Assembly: GCA_000696115.1 (NCBI GenBank)
Contig: JJOH01000097.1
Location: 1 to 64,000 of the forward strand
Origin: Streptomyces olindensis
GTDB lineage: Bacteria > Actinomycetota > Actinomycetes > Streptomycetales > Streptomycetaceae
Length of the DNA stretch: 64,000 bases
Direction of reading: 5' to 3'
Made by a program: the position numbers and the translations under genes. Positions 51,921-63,193 of the stretch are shown here, piece by piece. Under the pieces are notes generated by a model. It worked only from the letters and a program-made list of their open reading frames with translations, did no database searches and had not been told where the DNA came from. The number at the start of each line of letters is the position of its first letter. Within the stretch, counting starts at the first letter, position 1.

Positions 51921-53687
51921 GTGGCCACACCTAAAAAGGGCCGGAACGCGAGCGCCCAGAGCAAGCCGTGGCGCTCGCTGGCCCTGATCCTGATCGCCAT
52001 CGCGGCGCTCACCGGTGGAATGTTCGCCTCGGGGCACACGACCCCGCGTCTCGGCATCGACCTGGCCGGCGGCACGAGCATCACGCTCCGCGCGGTTCCC
52101 GAGGCCGGCAACGAGTCGGCGATCAACAAGACCAACATGGACACCGCCGTCTCCATCATGGAGCGCCGTGTCAATGGTCTGGGCGTCTCGGAGGCCGAGG
52201 TCCAGACGCAGGGCCGCGACAACATCGTCGTGAACATCCCCAAGGGGACGAACTCCGAGCAGGCCCGCAAGCAGGTAGGCACCACCGCCAAGCTCTACTT
52301 CCGCCCGGTCATCGCCACCGAGGTCTCCGGCGGCAGCGGCACGGCCAGCCCCTCCCCGAGCCCCACCGGCAGCCCCTCGGGCGAGCCCTCGGGCAAGGCC
52401 AGCGACAAGCCCGAGGCCACCGACAAGAACTCGGCGTCCCCGTCCGCGAGCCCCACCACGCAGGGCCGCGCCCTCACCGACGCGCTGAAGGCCGACGCGA
52501 CCCCGTCCGCGAGCGCCTCGGACAAGGCGAAGGCCAGCCCCTCCCCGTCCGCCTCCGGCGGCACCTCCGGCGACGACCCGAGCAAGCTCCAGGAGCAGTA
52601 CGCCGCACTGGACTGCACCAACACCAAGACCCGCTCCACGGTCGGTGACGGCGCCAAGGCCAGCGAGTCGACCCTGGCCTGCGGCCAGAACGCGCAGGGC
52701 CAGTGGCAGAAGTACATCCTCGGCCCCGCCGAGGTCGACGGCACCGACGTCGACAAGGCCCAGGCCGTCCTGAACACCCAGACCGGTGCCGGCTGGACCG
52801 TCCAGATGGACTTCACCGACGGCGGTGCCAAGAAGTTCGCCGCCATCACCGGCAAGCTGGCGCAGAACCAGTCCCCGCAGAACCAGTTCGCGATCGTCCT
52901 CGACGGCGACGTGGTCTCCGACCCGTACGTCCGCCAGGCCCTGACCGGCGGCAACGCGGAGATCTCCGGCAACTTCAACCAGCAGTCCGCCCAGGAACTC
53001 TCCAACATGCTGACCTACGGTGCGCTGCCGCTCACCTTCAAGGTCGACAGCATGACGACCGTGACCGCCGCGCTGGGCGGTGACCAGCTGGAGGCCGGTC
53101 TGATCGCCGGCGCGATCGGTCTCGCCCTGGTCGTCCTGTACCTGCTGGTCTACTACCGCGGTCTGTCGTTCGTCGCGATCCTCTCGCTGCTGGTCTCCGC
53201 CGCCCTCACCTACACGATCATGTCGCTGCTCGGCCCGACCATCGGCTTCGCGCTGAACCTGCCGGCCGTCTGCGGTGCCATCGTCGCCATCGGCATCACG
53301 GCGGACTCGTTCATCGTCTACTTCGAACGCGTCCGAGACGAGATCCGCGAGGGCCGTACGCTGCGCCCCGCCGTCGAGCGGGCCTGGCCGCGTGCCCGGC
53401 GCACCATCCTGGTCTCCGACTTCGTGTCGTTCCTCGCCGCCGCGGTGCTCTTCATCGTCACCGTCGGCAAGGTGCGCGGCTTCGCCTTCACGCTCGGCCT
53501 GACCACGCTGCTCGACGTGGTGGTCGTCTTCCTCTTCACCAAGCCGCTGCTGACCCTGCTGGCCCGCCGCACGTTCTTCGCGAGCGGCCACAAGTGGTCC
53601 GGCCTCGACCCGAAGAGCCTGGGTGCCCAGCCGCCGCTGCGCCGCACCCGCCGTCCCTCCGCCCCCGTCGAGACGAAGGAGGCGTGA
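51921..53687 (+). CDS. secD: Protein-export membrane protein SecD
   Basis: A 588-aa protein. Helix 1 (SLALILIAIAALTGGMFAS) leads to the RND-type extracellular domain with LGIDLAGGTSITLRAVPE. Within that domain is an insertion of about 90 residues rich in Ser/Pro/Ala (near residues 135-225). Five further helices (EAGLIAGAIGLALVVLYLLVYY onward, GITADSFIVYFERVRDE) follow. It uses the proton gradient to finish protein translocation with SecF. The GTG at 51921 is chosen because the secretory helix follows; a longer frame is open upstream. Confidence 0.95.
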   Translation: MATPKKGRNASAQSKPWRSLALILIAIAALTGGMFASGHTTPRLGIDLAGGTSITLRAVPEAGNESAINKTNMDTAVSIMERRVNGLGVSEAEVQTQGRDNIVVNIPKGTNSEQARKQVGTTAKLYFRPVIATEVSGGSGTASPSPSPTGSPSGEPSGKASDKPEATDKNSASPSASPTTQGRALTDALKADATPSASASDKAKASPSPSASGGTSGDDPSKLQEQYAALDCTNTKTRSTVGDGAKASESTLACGQNAQGQWQKYILGPAEVDGTDVDKAQAVLNTQTGAGWTVQMDFTDGGAKKFAAITGKLAQNQSPQNQFAIVLDGDVVSDPYVRQALTGGNAEISGNFNQQSAQELSNMLTYGALPLTFKVDSMTTVTAALGGDQLEAGLIAGAIGLALVVLYLLVYYRGLSFVAILSLLVSAALTYTIMSLLGPTIGFALNLPAVCGAIVAIGITADSFIVYFERVRDEIREGRTLRPAVERAWPRARRTILVSDFVSFLAAAVLFIVTVGKVRGFAFTLGLTTLLDVVVVFLFTKPLLTLLARRTFFASGHKWSGLDPKSLGAQPPLRRTRRPSAPVETKEA

Positions 53688-53688
53688 G

Positions 53689-54810
53689 ATGTCGAAACTC
53701 GGCAACCTCGGCGCCCGGCTGCACCGCGGCGAGATCGGCTACGACTTCGTCAAGAACCGCAAGATCTGGTACGGCCTGTCCATCCTGATCACCATCACGG
53801 CCATCGTCGGCCTGGCGGTGCGCGGCCTGAACATGGGCATCGAGTTCCAGGGCGGTGCCGTCTTCACCACCCCCAAGAACGTCAGCGTCTCGGTGTCCCA
53901 GGCCGAGGAGTACGCGGAGACGGCCTCCGGCCACGACGCGATCGTCCAGAAGCTCGGCGACGGCAGCCTGCGGATCCAGGTCGCGGGCATCGAGACCGAC
54001 AAGGCCAACCAGATCAAGGCCCAGCTCTCGGACGACCTCAAGGTCGACGCGGAGCAGATCAACGCCGAACTGGTCGGTCCCAGCTGGGGCGAGCAGATCG
54101 CCAACAAGGCCTGGCAGGGCCTCGGCATCTTCCTGATCCTCGTGGTGATCTACCTGGCGATCGCCTTCGAGTGGCGCATGGCCGTCGCGGCGTTCGTCGC
54201 CCTGATCCACGACATCACCATCACGGTCGGCATCTACGCCCTCGTCGGCTTCGAGGTCACCCCGGGCACGGTGATCGGTCTGCTGACCATCCTCGGCTAC
54301 TCGCTCTACGACACGGTCGTGGTCTTCGACAGCCTCAAGGAACAGACGAAGGACCTCACCAAGCAGACCCGCTGGACCTACAGCGACGTCGCCAACCGCT
54401 CGATCAACAGCACCCTGGTCCGCTCCATCAACACCACGGTGGTCGCGCTGCTGCCGGTGGCGGGCCTGCTCTTCATCGGCGGCGGTGTCCTCGGCGCCGG
54501 CATGCTCAACGACATCTCGCTGTCGCTGTTCGTCGGCCTCGCGGCCGGTGCGTACTCCTCGATCTTCATCGCCACGCCGCTCGTCGCCGACCTGAAGGAG
54601 CGCGAGCCGCAGATGAAGGCCCTGAAGAAGCGCGTCCTGGCCAAGCGGGCCCAGTCCGCCGCCAAGGGCGAGACCGCCCAGGCGGAGACCGCCGACGAGT
54701 CGTACGGCGACGAGCCCGAGGACGCCGCGCCCGCCGCGGTCGTCGGCCCGCGCAACCAGCCCGCGTCCCGCAGCCGCGGGCGCGGCCGCCCCTCGGGGAA
54801 GCGCCGATGA
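53689..54810 (+). CDS. secF: Protein-export membrane protein SecF
   Basis: A 373-aa six-helix partner of SecD with IWYGLSILITITAIVGLAV, GIEFQGGAVF, the ETKDLTK-type loop in YSLYDTVVVFDSLKEQ and NRSINSTLVRSINTTVVALLP. The last 60 residues are a charged, Ala-rich tail. AAGGAGG in the end of secD precedes the ATG at 53689, one base after the secD stop. ATGA overlap with apt. Confidence 0.96.
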   Translation: MSKLGNLGARLHRGEIGYDFVKNRKIWYGLSILITITAIVGLAVRGLNMGIEFQGGAVFTTPKNVSVSVSQAEEYAETASGHDAIVQKLGDGSLRIQVAGIETDKANQIKAQLSDDLKVDAEQINAELVGPSWGEQIANKAWQGLGIFLILVVIYLAIAFEWRMAVAAFVALIHDITITVGIYALVGFEVTPGTVIGLLTILGYSLYDTVVVFDSLKEQTKDLTKQTRWTYSDVANRSINSTLVRSINTTVVALLPVAGLLFIGGGVLGAGMLNDISLSLFVGLAAGAYSSIFIATPLVADLKEREPQMKALKKRVLAKRAQSAAKGETAQAETADESYGDEPEDAAPAAVVGPRNQPASRSRGRGRPSGKRR

Positions 54811-55346
54811 CCGACATCAGGGAGCTGCTGCTCAGCCGCATCCGGGACGTGGCCGACTACCCGGAGCCGGGCGTGGTGTTCAAGGACATCACCCCGCTGC
54901 TGGCGGACCCGGCGGCGTTCACCGCGCTCACCGACGCCCTCGCCGAGATCGCCGAGCGCACCCGCGCCACCAAGGTCGTCGGCCTGGAGGCCCGCGGCTT
55001 CATCCTCGGCGCCCCGGTCGCCGTCCGCGCCGGCCTCGGCTTCATCCCCGTACGCAAGGCGGGCAAGCTCCCCGGAGCGACCCTCGCCCAGGCCTACGAC
55101 CTGGAGTACGGCTCGGCCGAGATCGAGGTGCACGCCGAGGACCTGAGCCCCGACGACCGCATCCTGGTCATCGACGACGTCCTCGCCACCGGCGGCACCG
55201 CCGAGGCCTCGCTCCAGCTCATCCGCCGGGCCGGCGCCGAGGTCGCGGGTCTCGCGGTCCTCATGGAACTCGGCTTCCTGAACGGCCGCGCCCGCCTGGA
55301 ACCGGCGCTGAACGGTGCCCCGCTGGAGGCGCTGCTCACGGTCTAG
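54807..55346 (+). CDS. apt: Adenine phosphoribosyltransferase
   Basis: A 179-aa purine salvage enzyme. It has DYPEPGVVFKDITPLL, VGLEARGFILGAPVA, the PRPP-binding motif ILVIDDVLATGGTAEA and RKAGKLPGAT. It makes AMP from adenine and PRPP. The start overlaps the secF stop. Its place between secF and relA is conserved in actinobacteria. Confidence 0.96.
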   Translation: MTDIRELLLSRIRDVADYPEPGVVFKDITPLLADPAAFTALTDALAEIAERTRATKVVGLEARGFILGAPVAVRAGLGFIPVRKAGKLPGATLAQAYDLEYGSAEIEVHAEDLSPDDRILVIDDVLATGGTAEASLQLIRRAGAEVAGLAVLMELGFLNGRARLEPALNGAPLEALLTV

Positions 55347-55384
55347 CCACCCCTGAGCGGCCCGGTGGACACCGGCACGACACC

Positions 55385-55423
55385 GCACGGGCGGGCCCGG
55401 AACATCCGGCGCCCGCCTCGTGC
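55385..55423 (+). terminator. Terminator after apt
   Basis: A 12-bp stem with one bulge (55385-55396 with 55411-55423), followed by GTTTCTC. Confidence 0.65.
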
Positions 55424-55539
55424 GTTTCTCGGGTAGACGGTCCTCACATTGGCCTGAAGGCGATCCTGGGGCGCAGGATGGCTACCATGGGGTCTCCGGA
55501 GCCTGACCGGGGGACCCGGATCGCGCACGAGGAGCCCTC

Positions 55540-58056
<2,517 letters not shown>

Positions 58057-58074
58057 CCGCCCGTAGCGACCACA

Positions 58075-58115
58075 CGAAAGGGGCTCCCGTACGACGTGTA
58101 CGGGAGCCCCTTTCG
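58075..58115. terminator. Bidirectional terminator, relA/DUF349
   Basis: A perfect 18-bp stem (58075-58092 with 58098-58115) with a GACGT loop, A-rich on the left arm and T-rich on the right, so it works for both convergent genes. Confidence 0.95.
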
Positions 58116-58135
58116 GCCGACGGGAACGGGTCCGA

Positions 58136-59365
58136 TCAGCCGCCGAACTCCTGCAGGCCCTTCAGTGCCTGGTCCAGCAGCGCCTGGCGGCCCTCCAGCT
58201 CACGCTGGAGCTTGTCGGCCTTGGCGTTGTTGCCCTGCGCGCGGGCCTGTTCGATCTGGCCACGCAGCTTGTCCACCGCGGCCTGGAGCTGCCCGGTCAG
58301 ACCCTCGGCACGCGCACGTGCCTCCGGGTTCGTCCGGCGCCACTCGGCCTCCTCGGCCTCCTGGATGGCCCGCTCGACGGCGTGCATGCGGCCCTCGACC
58401 TTCGGCCGGGCGTCGCGCGGCACGTGGCCGATGGCCTCCCAGCGCTCGTTCACGTTCCGGAACGCGGCCCGGGCCGCCTTCAGGTCCGTGATCGGCAGGA
58501 GCTTCTCGGCCTCCTCGGCCAGCTCCTCCTTGAGCTTGAGGTTCTCCGCCTGCTCGGCGTCCCGCTCGGCGAAGACCGAGCTGCGCGCGGCGAAGAAGAC
58601 GTCCTGGGCGCCGCGGAAGCGGTTCCACAGATCGTCCTCGTGCTCGCGCTGGGCGCGGCCGGCGGCCTTCCACTCGGCCATCAGCTCGCGGTAACGGGCC
58701 GCCGTCGCACCCCAGTCCGTCGAGTTCGACAGCGCCTCGGCCTCGGCGACCAGCCGCTCCTTGGTCTTACGGGCCTCCTCGCGCTGCGCGTCGAGCTGCG
58801 CGAAGTGCTGCTTGCGCCGCTTGGAGAACGCCGACCGGGCGTGCGAGAACCGGTGCCACAGCTCGTCGTCGGACTTGCGGTCCAGCCGCGGCAGGCCCTT
58901 CCAGGTGTCCACCAGGGCCCGCAGCCGCTCGCCGGCCGCCCGCCACTGGTCGGACTGCGCCAGCTGCTCGGCCTCGGCGACCAGTTCCTCCTTGGCCTTG
59001 CGCGCCTCGTCGGACTGCTTCGCCCGCTGCGCCTTGCGCTGCTCCCGGCGCGCCTCCACCAGCTCCACGAGCTTGTCCAGCCGGACCCGCAGGGCGTCCA
59101 GATCGCCCACCGCGTGGTGCGCGTCGACCTGCTCCCGGATGTGGTCGATGGCGGCCTGGGCGTCCTTCGCCGACAGGTCGGTGGTCTTCACTCGCTTCTC
59201 GAGGAGGCCGATCTCGACAACCAGGCCCTCGTACTTGCGCTCGAAATAGGCCAGCGCCTCCTCGGGGGAGCCCGCCTGCCAGGAACCGACGACCTGCTCG
59301 CCGTCGGCCGTACGCACGTACACGGTCCCCGTCTCGTCGACGCGGCCCCACGGGTCGCTGCTCAC
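58136..59365 (-). CDS. DUF349 coiled-coil protein
   Basis: A 409-aa helical protein with repeated DUF349 units: LWHRFSHARSAFSKRRKQHFAQL and LWNRFRGAQDVFFAARSSVF, each preceded by W(K/R)(A/G) segments, plus a C-terminal coiled coil (LRGQIEQARAQGNNAKADKLQREL). The N-terminus (SSDPWGRVDETGTVYVRTADGEQVVGSW) is a small beta domain. The role is unclear; gamma-proteobacterial relatives bind nucleic acid-associated partners. The GTG at 59365 follows GGAGGAGG. Confidence 0.87.
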   Translation of the reverse strand: MSSDPWGRVDETGTVYVRTADGEQVVGSWQAGSPEEALAYFERKYEGLVVEIGLLEKRVKTTDLSAKDAQAAIDHIREQVDAHHAVGDLDALRVRLDKLVELVEARREQRKAQRAKQSDEARKAKEELVAEAEQLAQSDQWRAAGERLRALVDTWKGLPRLDRKSDDELWHRFSHARSAFSKRRKQHFAQLDAQREEARKTKERLVAEAEALSNSTDWGATAARYRELMAEWKAAGRAQREHEDDLWNRFRGAQDVFFAARSSVFAERDAEQAENLKLKEELAEEAEKLLPITDLKAARAAFRNVNERWEAIGHVPRDARPKVEGRMHAVERAIQEAEEAEWRRTNPEARARAEGLTGQLQAAVDKLRGQIEQARAQGNNAKADKLQRELEGRQALLDQALKGLQEFGG

Positions 59366-59501
59366 AGCGCCTCCTCCACATGATGCCTGCGAGGGGCCTG
59401 AAGCTCCCCCGGGCATCGTCCACAGTTTCGTCACGGCCAACATAGGCGACCGGCGGGGGGCCTGTCCGCATCCCGCGCGACCGAAATTTCGCAGTTGAGG
59501 G

Positions 59502-60347
59502 TCAGGATTTCGTGACCGTGGCCTTGTTGATCACGACCGTCGCGTTGGGCGCGGTGTTGCCCGTCTGAGGGTCGGGGGCCTGGGCCCCGGCGTCGGCGAT
59601 CTTCTTCAGGACCTTCATGCCCGCCTCGGACACCGTACCGAACGGTGTGTAGTCGGGCGGCAGCTGGCTGTCCTGGTAGACGAGGAAGAACTGGCTGCCG
59701 CCGCTGTCGCGGCCCTGCTTCGTCTGGGCGTTGTACTGGTTCGCCATCGCGACCGTGCCCGCCGGGTAGATCCCGCCCTTGAGGCTTTTGTCCTTGAGGT
59801 TCTCGTCCGGGATGGTGTAGCCCGGTCCGCCCATGCCGGTGCCCTGCGGGTCGCCGCACTGCAGGACGTAGATGCCCCGGTCGGTGAGCCGGTGGCACTT
59901 GGTGTGGTCCAGGTAGCCCTTGCCGAGAAGGAAGTTGAACGAGTTGACGGTGTGCGGCGCGGCCGACGCCTTCAGCGCGATGTCTATCTCGCCGCAGGTC
60001 GTGTCCAGTTTCATCGTGTACTTCGCCGACTCGTCGATGGTCATCGCCGGTTCCTTCTTCCAGGTCTCCGACTTGACCTTGCCCGGGGCGGGCTTCTCGC
60101 AGGGGTCCGGGGCCTTGCTGGGCGAGGCGCTCGGGGTGACCTCCGCGTTCGCGTTCTCCGACGCGCCGTCGTCCTCGAACGGCTTGGTCAGCACGGCCGC
60201 CACGACGAGCACCACCGTCACGCCGAGAACGGAGGCGATCACGGAGTTGCGGATCCGGGCCTTGCGTCGCGCGTCGGTGCGTCGCTGCTGCTGCCGCAAG
60301 TACTTCTCACGGGCGAGCTGTCGCCGCCGCTGTTCCTGGCTGACCAC
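59502..60347 (-). CDS. Membrane-anchored cyclophilin-type peptidyl-prolyl isomerase
   Basis: A 281-aa protein with a basic cytoplasmic N-terminus (RRRQLAREKYLRQQQRR), one helix (NSVIASVLGVTVVLVVAAVLT), a Ser/Pro linker and an extracytoplasmic cyclophilin domain. Domain motifs are KLDTTCGEIDIALKASAAPHTVNSFNFL, CHRLTDRGIYVLQCGDP, GTGMGGPGYTI and GGSQFFLVYQDS. It should help fold exported proteins. AGGAGAG sets the GTG at 60347. Confidence 0.92.
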   Translation of the reverse strand: MVSQEQRRRQLAREKYLRQQQRRTDARRKARIRNSVIASVLGVTVVLVVAAVLTKPFEDDGASENANAEVTPSASPSKAPDPCEKPAPGKVKSETWKKEPAMTIDESAKYTMKLDTTCGEIDIALKASAAPHTVNSFNFLLGKGYLDHTKCHRLTDRGIYVLQCGDPQGTGMGGPGYTIPDENLKDKSLKGGIYPAGTVAMANQYNAQTKQGRDSGGSQFFLVYQDSQLPPDYTPFGTVSEAGMKVLKKIADAGAQAPDPQTGNTAPNATVVINKATVTKS

Positions 60348-60514
60348 CGGATTCTCTCCTCATGCGTCTGATACGTCGACCGGTACGCGTGGGGCCTGTG
60401 CGCCGACCGCCTGCGTGTGCCCCGTACCGTATATGGGTTCGCTGAGGAATCGGCAGCGCCGGTAGGCTCTGACGACAGCCGCAGCCGCCCGTACCGACAC
60501 AACGAAGGACGATC

Positions 60515-61222
60515 GTGCTCATTGCCGGGTTCCCCGCCGGGGCCTGGGGGACGAACTGCTACCTCGTCGCCCCCGCCGCCGGTGAGGAGTGCGTGATCAT
60601 CGACCCCGGCCATCAGGCCGCCGACGGCGTCGAGGAAGCGATCAGGAAGCATCGGCTCAAGCCCGTCGCCGTCGTCCTCACCCACGGCCACCTCGACCAC
60701 GTGGCCTCGGTCGTCCCGGTGTGCGGCGCGCACGACGTGCCGGCCTGGATCCACCCCGACGACCGGTACATGATGAGCGACCCGGAGAAGGCGCTCGGCC
60801 GTTCCATCGGGATGCCGCTGCTGGGCGAGCTGACCATCGGGGAGCCGGATGACGTCAAGGAGCTGGCCGACGGGGCGAAGCTGGAGCTGGCGGGCCTGGA
60901 GCTGTCCGTCGCGCACGCGCCGGGCCATACCAAGGGGTCGGTGACCTTCGGCATGCCCGAGGCGGCGGACATCCCGCCGATCCTGTTCTCGGGCGACCTG
61001 CTGTTCGCCGGCTCCATCGGACGCACCGACCTGCCCGGCGGTGACATGGCCGAGATGCTCGACTCGCTGGCCCGCGTGTGCCTGCCGCTCGACGACTCGA
61101 CCGTGGTGCTGTCCGGCCACGGCCCCCAGACGACCATCGGCCAGGAGCGCGCCACCAACCCGTATCTGCGGCAGGTGGCGGCCGGCCAGGGAGCACAGCC
61201 CGCTCCCCGACGAGGAATGTGA
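60515..61222 (+). CDS. Metallo-beta-lactamase-fold hydrolase (glyoxalase II-like)
   Basis: A 235-aa protein with metal ligands in THGHLDH (His57, His59, Asp61, His62), HAPGHTKGSV, FSGDLLFAGSIGRTDL and SGHGPQTTIGQE. It resembles the hydroxyacylglutathione hydrolase group; Streptomyces lacks glutathione, so the substrate may be another thioester. Probably shares a transcript with hisS 11 bases downstream. GTG at 60515 after AAGGACGATC. Confidence 0.88.
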   Translation: MLIAGFPAGAWGTNCYLVAPAAGEECVIIDPGHQAADGVEEAIRKHRLKPVAVVLTHGHLDHVASVVPVCGAHDVPAWIHPDDRYMMSDPEKALGRSIGMPLLGELTIGEPDDVKELADGAKLELAGLELSVAHAPGHTKGSVTFGMPEAADIPPILFSGDLLFAGSIGRTDLPGGDMAEMLDSLARVCLPLDDSTVVLSGHGPQTTIGQERATNPYLRQVAAGQGAQPAPRRGM

Positions 61223-61233
61223 CGAGACCTTCC

Positions 61234-62496
61234 GTGAGCACCTTCAAGGCCCCCAAGGGCACGTACGACCTGATCCCGCCGGACTCCGCGACGTACCTCG
61301 CGGTCCGCGAGGCGATCGCCGCGCCGCTGCGCAACTCCGGCTACGGCTACATCGAGACGCCCGGCTTCGAGAACGTGGAGCTCTTCGCGCGCGGCGTCGG
61401 TGAGTCCACCGACATCGTCACGAAGGAGATGTACGCCTTCGAGACCAAGGGCGGCGACCGGCTCGCCCTGCGCCCCGAGGGCACGGCCTCGGTGCTGCGC
61501 GCCGCACTGGAGGCCAACCTGCACAAGGCGGGCAACCTCCCCGTCAAGCTCTGGTACTCCGGCTCGTACTACCGCTACGAGCGTCCCCAGAAGGGCCGCT
61601 ACCGGCACTTCTCGCAGGTCGGCGCCGAGGCGATCGGCGCGGAGGACCCGGCGCTCGACGCCGAGCTGATCATCCTGGCCGACCAGGCGTACCGCTCGCT
61701 GGGCCTGCGGAACTTCCGGATCCTGCTCAACAGCCTCGGCGACAAGGAGTGCCGCCCGGTGTACCGGACGGCGCTGCAGGAGTTCCTGCGCGGCCTGGAG
61801 CTGGACGAGGACACCCTGCGCCGCGCGGACATCAACCCGCTGCGCGTCCTCGACGACAAGCGTCCGGAGGTCCAGAAGCAGCTGACCGACGCCCCGCTGC
61901 TGCGCGACTACCTGTGCGACGCCTGCAAGGCGTACCACGAGGAGGTCCGCGAGCTGATCACGGCGGCGGGCGTGGCCTTCGAGGACGACCCGAAGCTGGT
62001 GCGCGGCCTGGACTACTACACGCGCACGACGTTCGAGTTCGTCCACGACGGCCTCGGCTCGCAGTCCGCCGTGGGCGGCGGCGGCCGCTACGACGGCCTG
62101 TCCGAGATGATCGGCGGCCCCGCGCTGCCGTCCGTCGGCTGGGCCCTCGGCGTCGACCGCACGGTCCTCGCGCTGGAGGCCGAGGGCGTCGAGCTCGAAC
62201 TGCCCGCCACCACCAGCGTGTTCGCCGTCCCGCTGGGGGAGGAGGCCCGCCGCGTGCTGTTCGCCAAGGTCACGGAGCTGCGCAAGAACGGCATCGCGGC
62301 CGACTTCTCCTACGGCGGCAAGGGCCTCAAGGGCGCGATGAAGAACGCCAACCGCAGCGGCGCCCGCTTCACGATCGTCGCCGGCGAACGCGACCTGGCC
62401 GAGGGCGTCGTCCAGCTCAAGGACATGGAGTCCGGCGAGCAGACGGCGGTGGGCGTGAACGAGATCGTGGCGGAACTGGAAGCCCGCCTGGGCTGA
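61234..62496 (+). CDS. hisS: Histidyl-tRNA synthetase
   Basis: A 420-aa class II synthetase. It opens KAPKGTYDLIPPDSATY; motif 2 region is YRYERPQKGRYRHFSQVGAEAIG; His-specific motifs are LVRGLDYYTRTTFEFV and VGGGGRYDGL; motif 3 is GWALGVDRTVLAL. An anticodon-binding alpha/beta domain closes the chain. GTG at 61234. Confidence 0.97.
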   Translation: MSTFKAPKGTYDLIPPDSATYLAVREAIAAPLRNSGYGYIETPGFENVELFARGVGESTDIVTKEMYAFETKGGDRLALRPEGTASVLRAALEANLHKAGNLPVKLWYSGSYYRYERPQKGRYRHFSQVGAEAIGAEDPALDAELIILADQAYRSLGLRNFRILLNSLGDKECRPVYRTALQEFLRGLELDEDTLRRADINPLRVLDDKRPEVQKQLTDAPLLRDYLCDACKAYHEEVRELITAAGVAFEDDPKLVRGLDYYTRTTFEFVHDGLGSQSAVGGGGRYDGLSEMIGGPALPSVGWALGVDRTVLALEAEGVELELPATTSVFAVPLGEEARRVLFAKVTELRKNGIAADFSYGGKGLKGAMKNANRSGARFTIVAGERDLAEGVVQLKDMESGEQTAVGVNEIVAELEARLG

Positions 62497-62504
62497 GGCA
62501 CGTC

Positions 62505-62565
62505 GAAGGCGCCGGGCCGCGACGGCCGACCCGCTGCTCGTCCGCCGCGGTCTCCCGGCGCCTTC
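62505..62565. terminator. Bidirectional terminator, hisS/response regulator
   Basis: A perfect 12-bp stem (62505-62516 with 62554-62565) closes a GC-rich 37-base loop between two convergent genes. Confidence 0.7.
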
Positions 62566-62566
62566 C

Positions 62567-63193
62567 TCACTGCTCCAGCAACCCGTACCGCAGCGCGCTC
62601 GTGACGGCCGCCGTCCGGTCGGCCACGCCCAGCTTGCCGAAGATCCGCAGCAGGTACGTCTTCACCGTCGACTCGCCGATGAACAGCCGGCGGCCGATCT
62701 CCGCGTTGGTGCAGCCCTCGGCGACCAGGCGCAGCACGGCCGTCTCCCGCTCCGACAGGCGCGGGCGCTCCGGCCTCGTCCGCAACTGGTCCACCAGCCG
62801 CGCCGCCACGGAGGGAGCCAGCACGGTCTCACCGCGCGCCGCCGCCCGGACGGCCTCCGCCAGCTCCGCACGCGGCAGGTCCTTCAGCAGATAGCCCGCC
62901 GCCCCGGCTTCCACCGCCCTCAGGATGTCCCGGTCGGTCTCGTACGTCGTCAGCACGACCACCCGGCACGGCAGCCCGGCCGCCGCCATCCGCACGATCG
63001 AGTCCACGCCCCCACCGCCCGGCATGCGCAGGTCCATCAGCACGATGTCGGGCCGCAGCCGGGCCGCCAGTGCCTCGGTCTGCGGACCGTCGGACGCGTC
63101 GGCGACGACCTCCAGGTCGGGCTCCGCACTGAGCATCGCCCGCAGCCCCTCCCGTACGACGGGATGGTCGTCGGCCAGCACGATGCGGATCAC
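62567..63193 (-). CDS. NarL/FixJ-type response regulator
   Basis: A 208-aa protein with a receiver domain (Asp8/Asp9 acidic pocket, phospho-acceptor Asp54 in VLMDLRMPG, Lys104 in YLLKDL) and a LuxR-type helix-turn-helix at about 145-200 (LSERETAVLRLVAEGCTNAEIGRRLFIGES is the typical core). It is the partner of the kinase immediately upstream. The GTG at 63193 overlaps the kinase stop by GTGA. Confidence 0.94.
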   Translation of the reverse strand: MIRIVLADDHPVVREGLRAMLSAEPDLEVVADASDGPQTEALAARLRPDIVLMDLRMPGGGGVDSIVRMAAAGLPCRVVVLTTYETDRDILRAVEAGAAGYLLKDLPRAELAEAVRAAARGETVLAPSVAARLVDQLRTRPERPRLSERETAVLRLVAEGCTNAEIGRRLFIGESTVKTYLLRIFGKLGVADRTAAVTSALRYGLLEQ

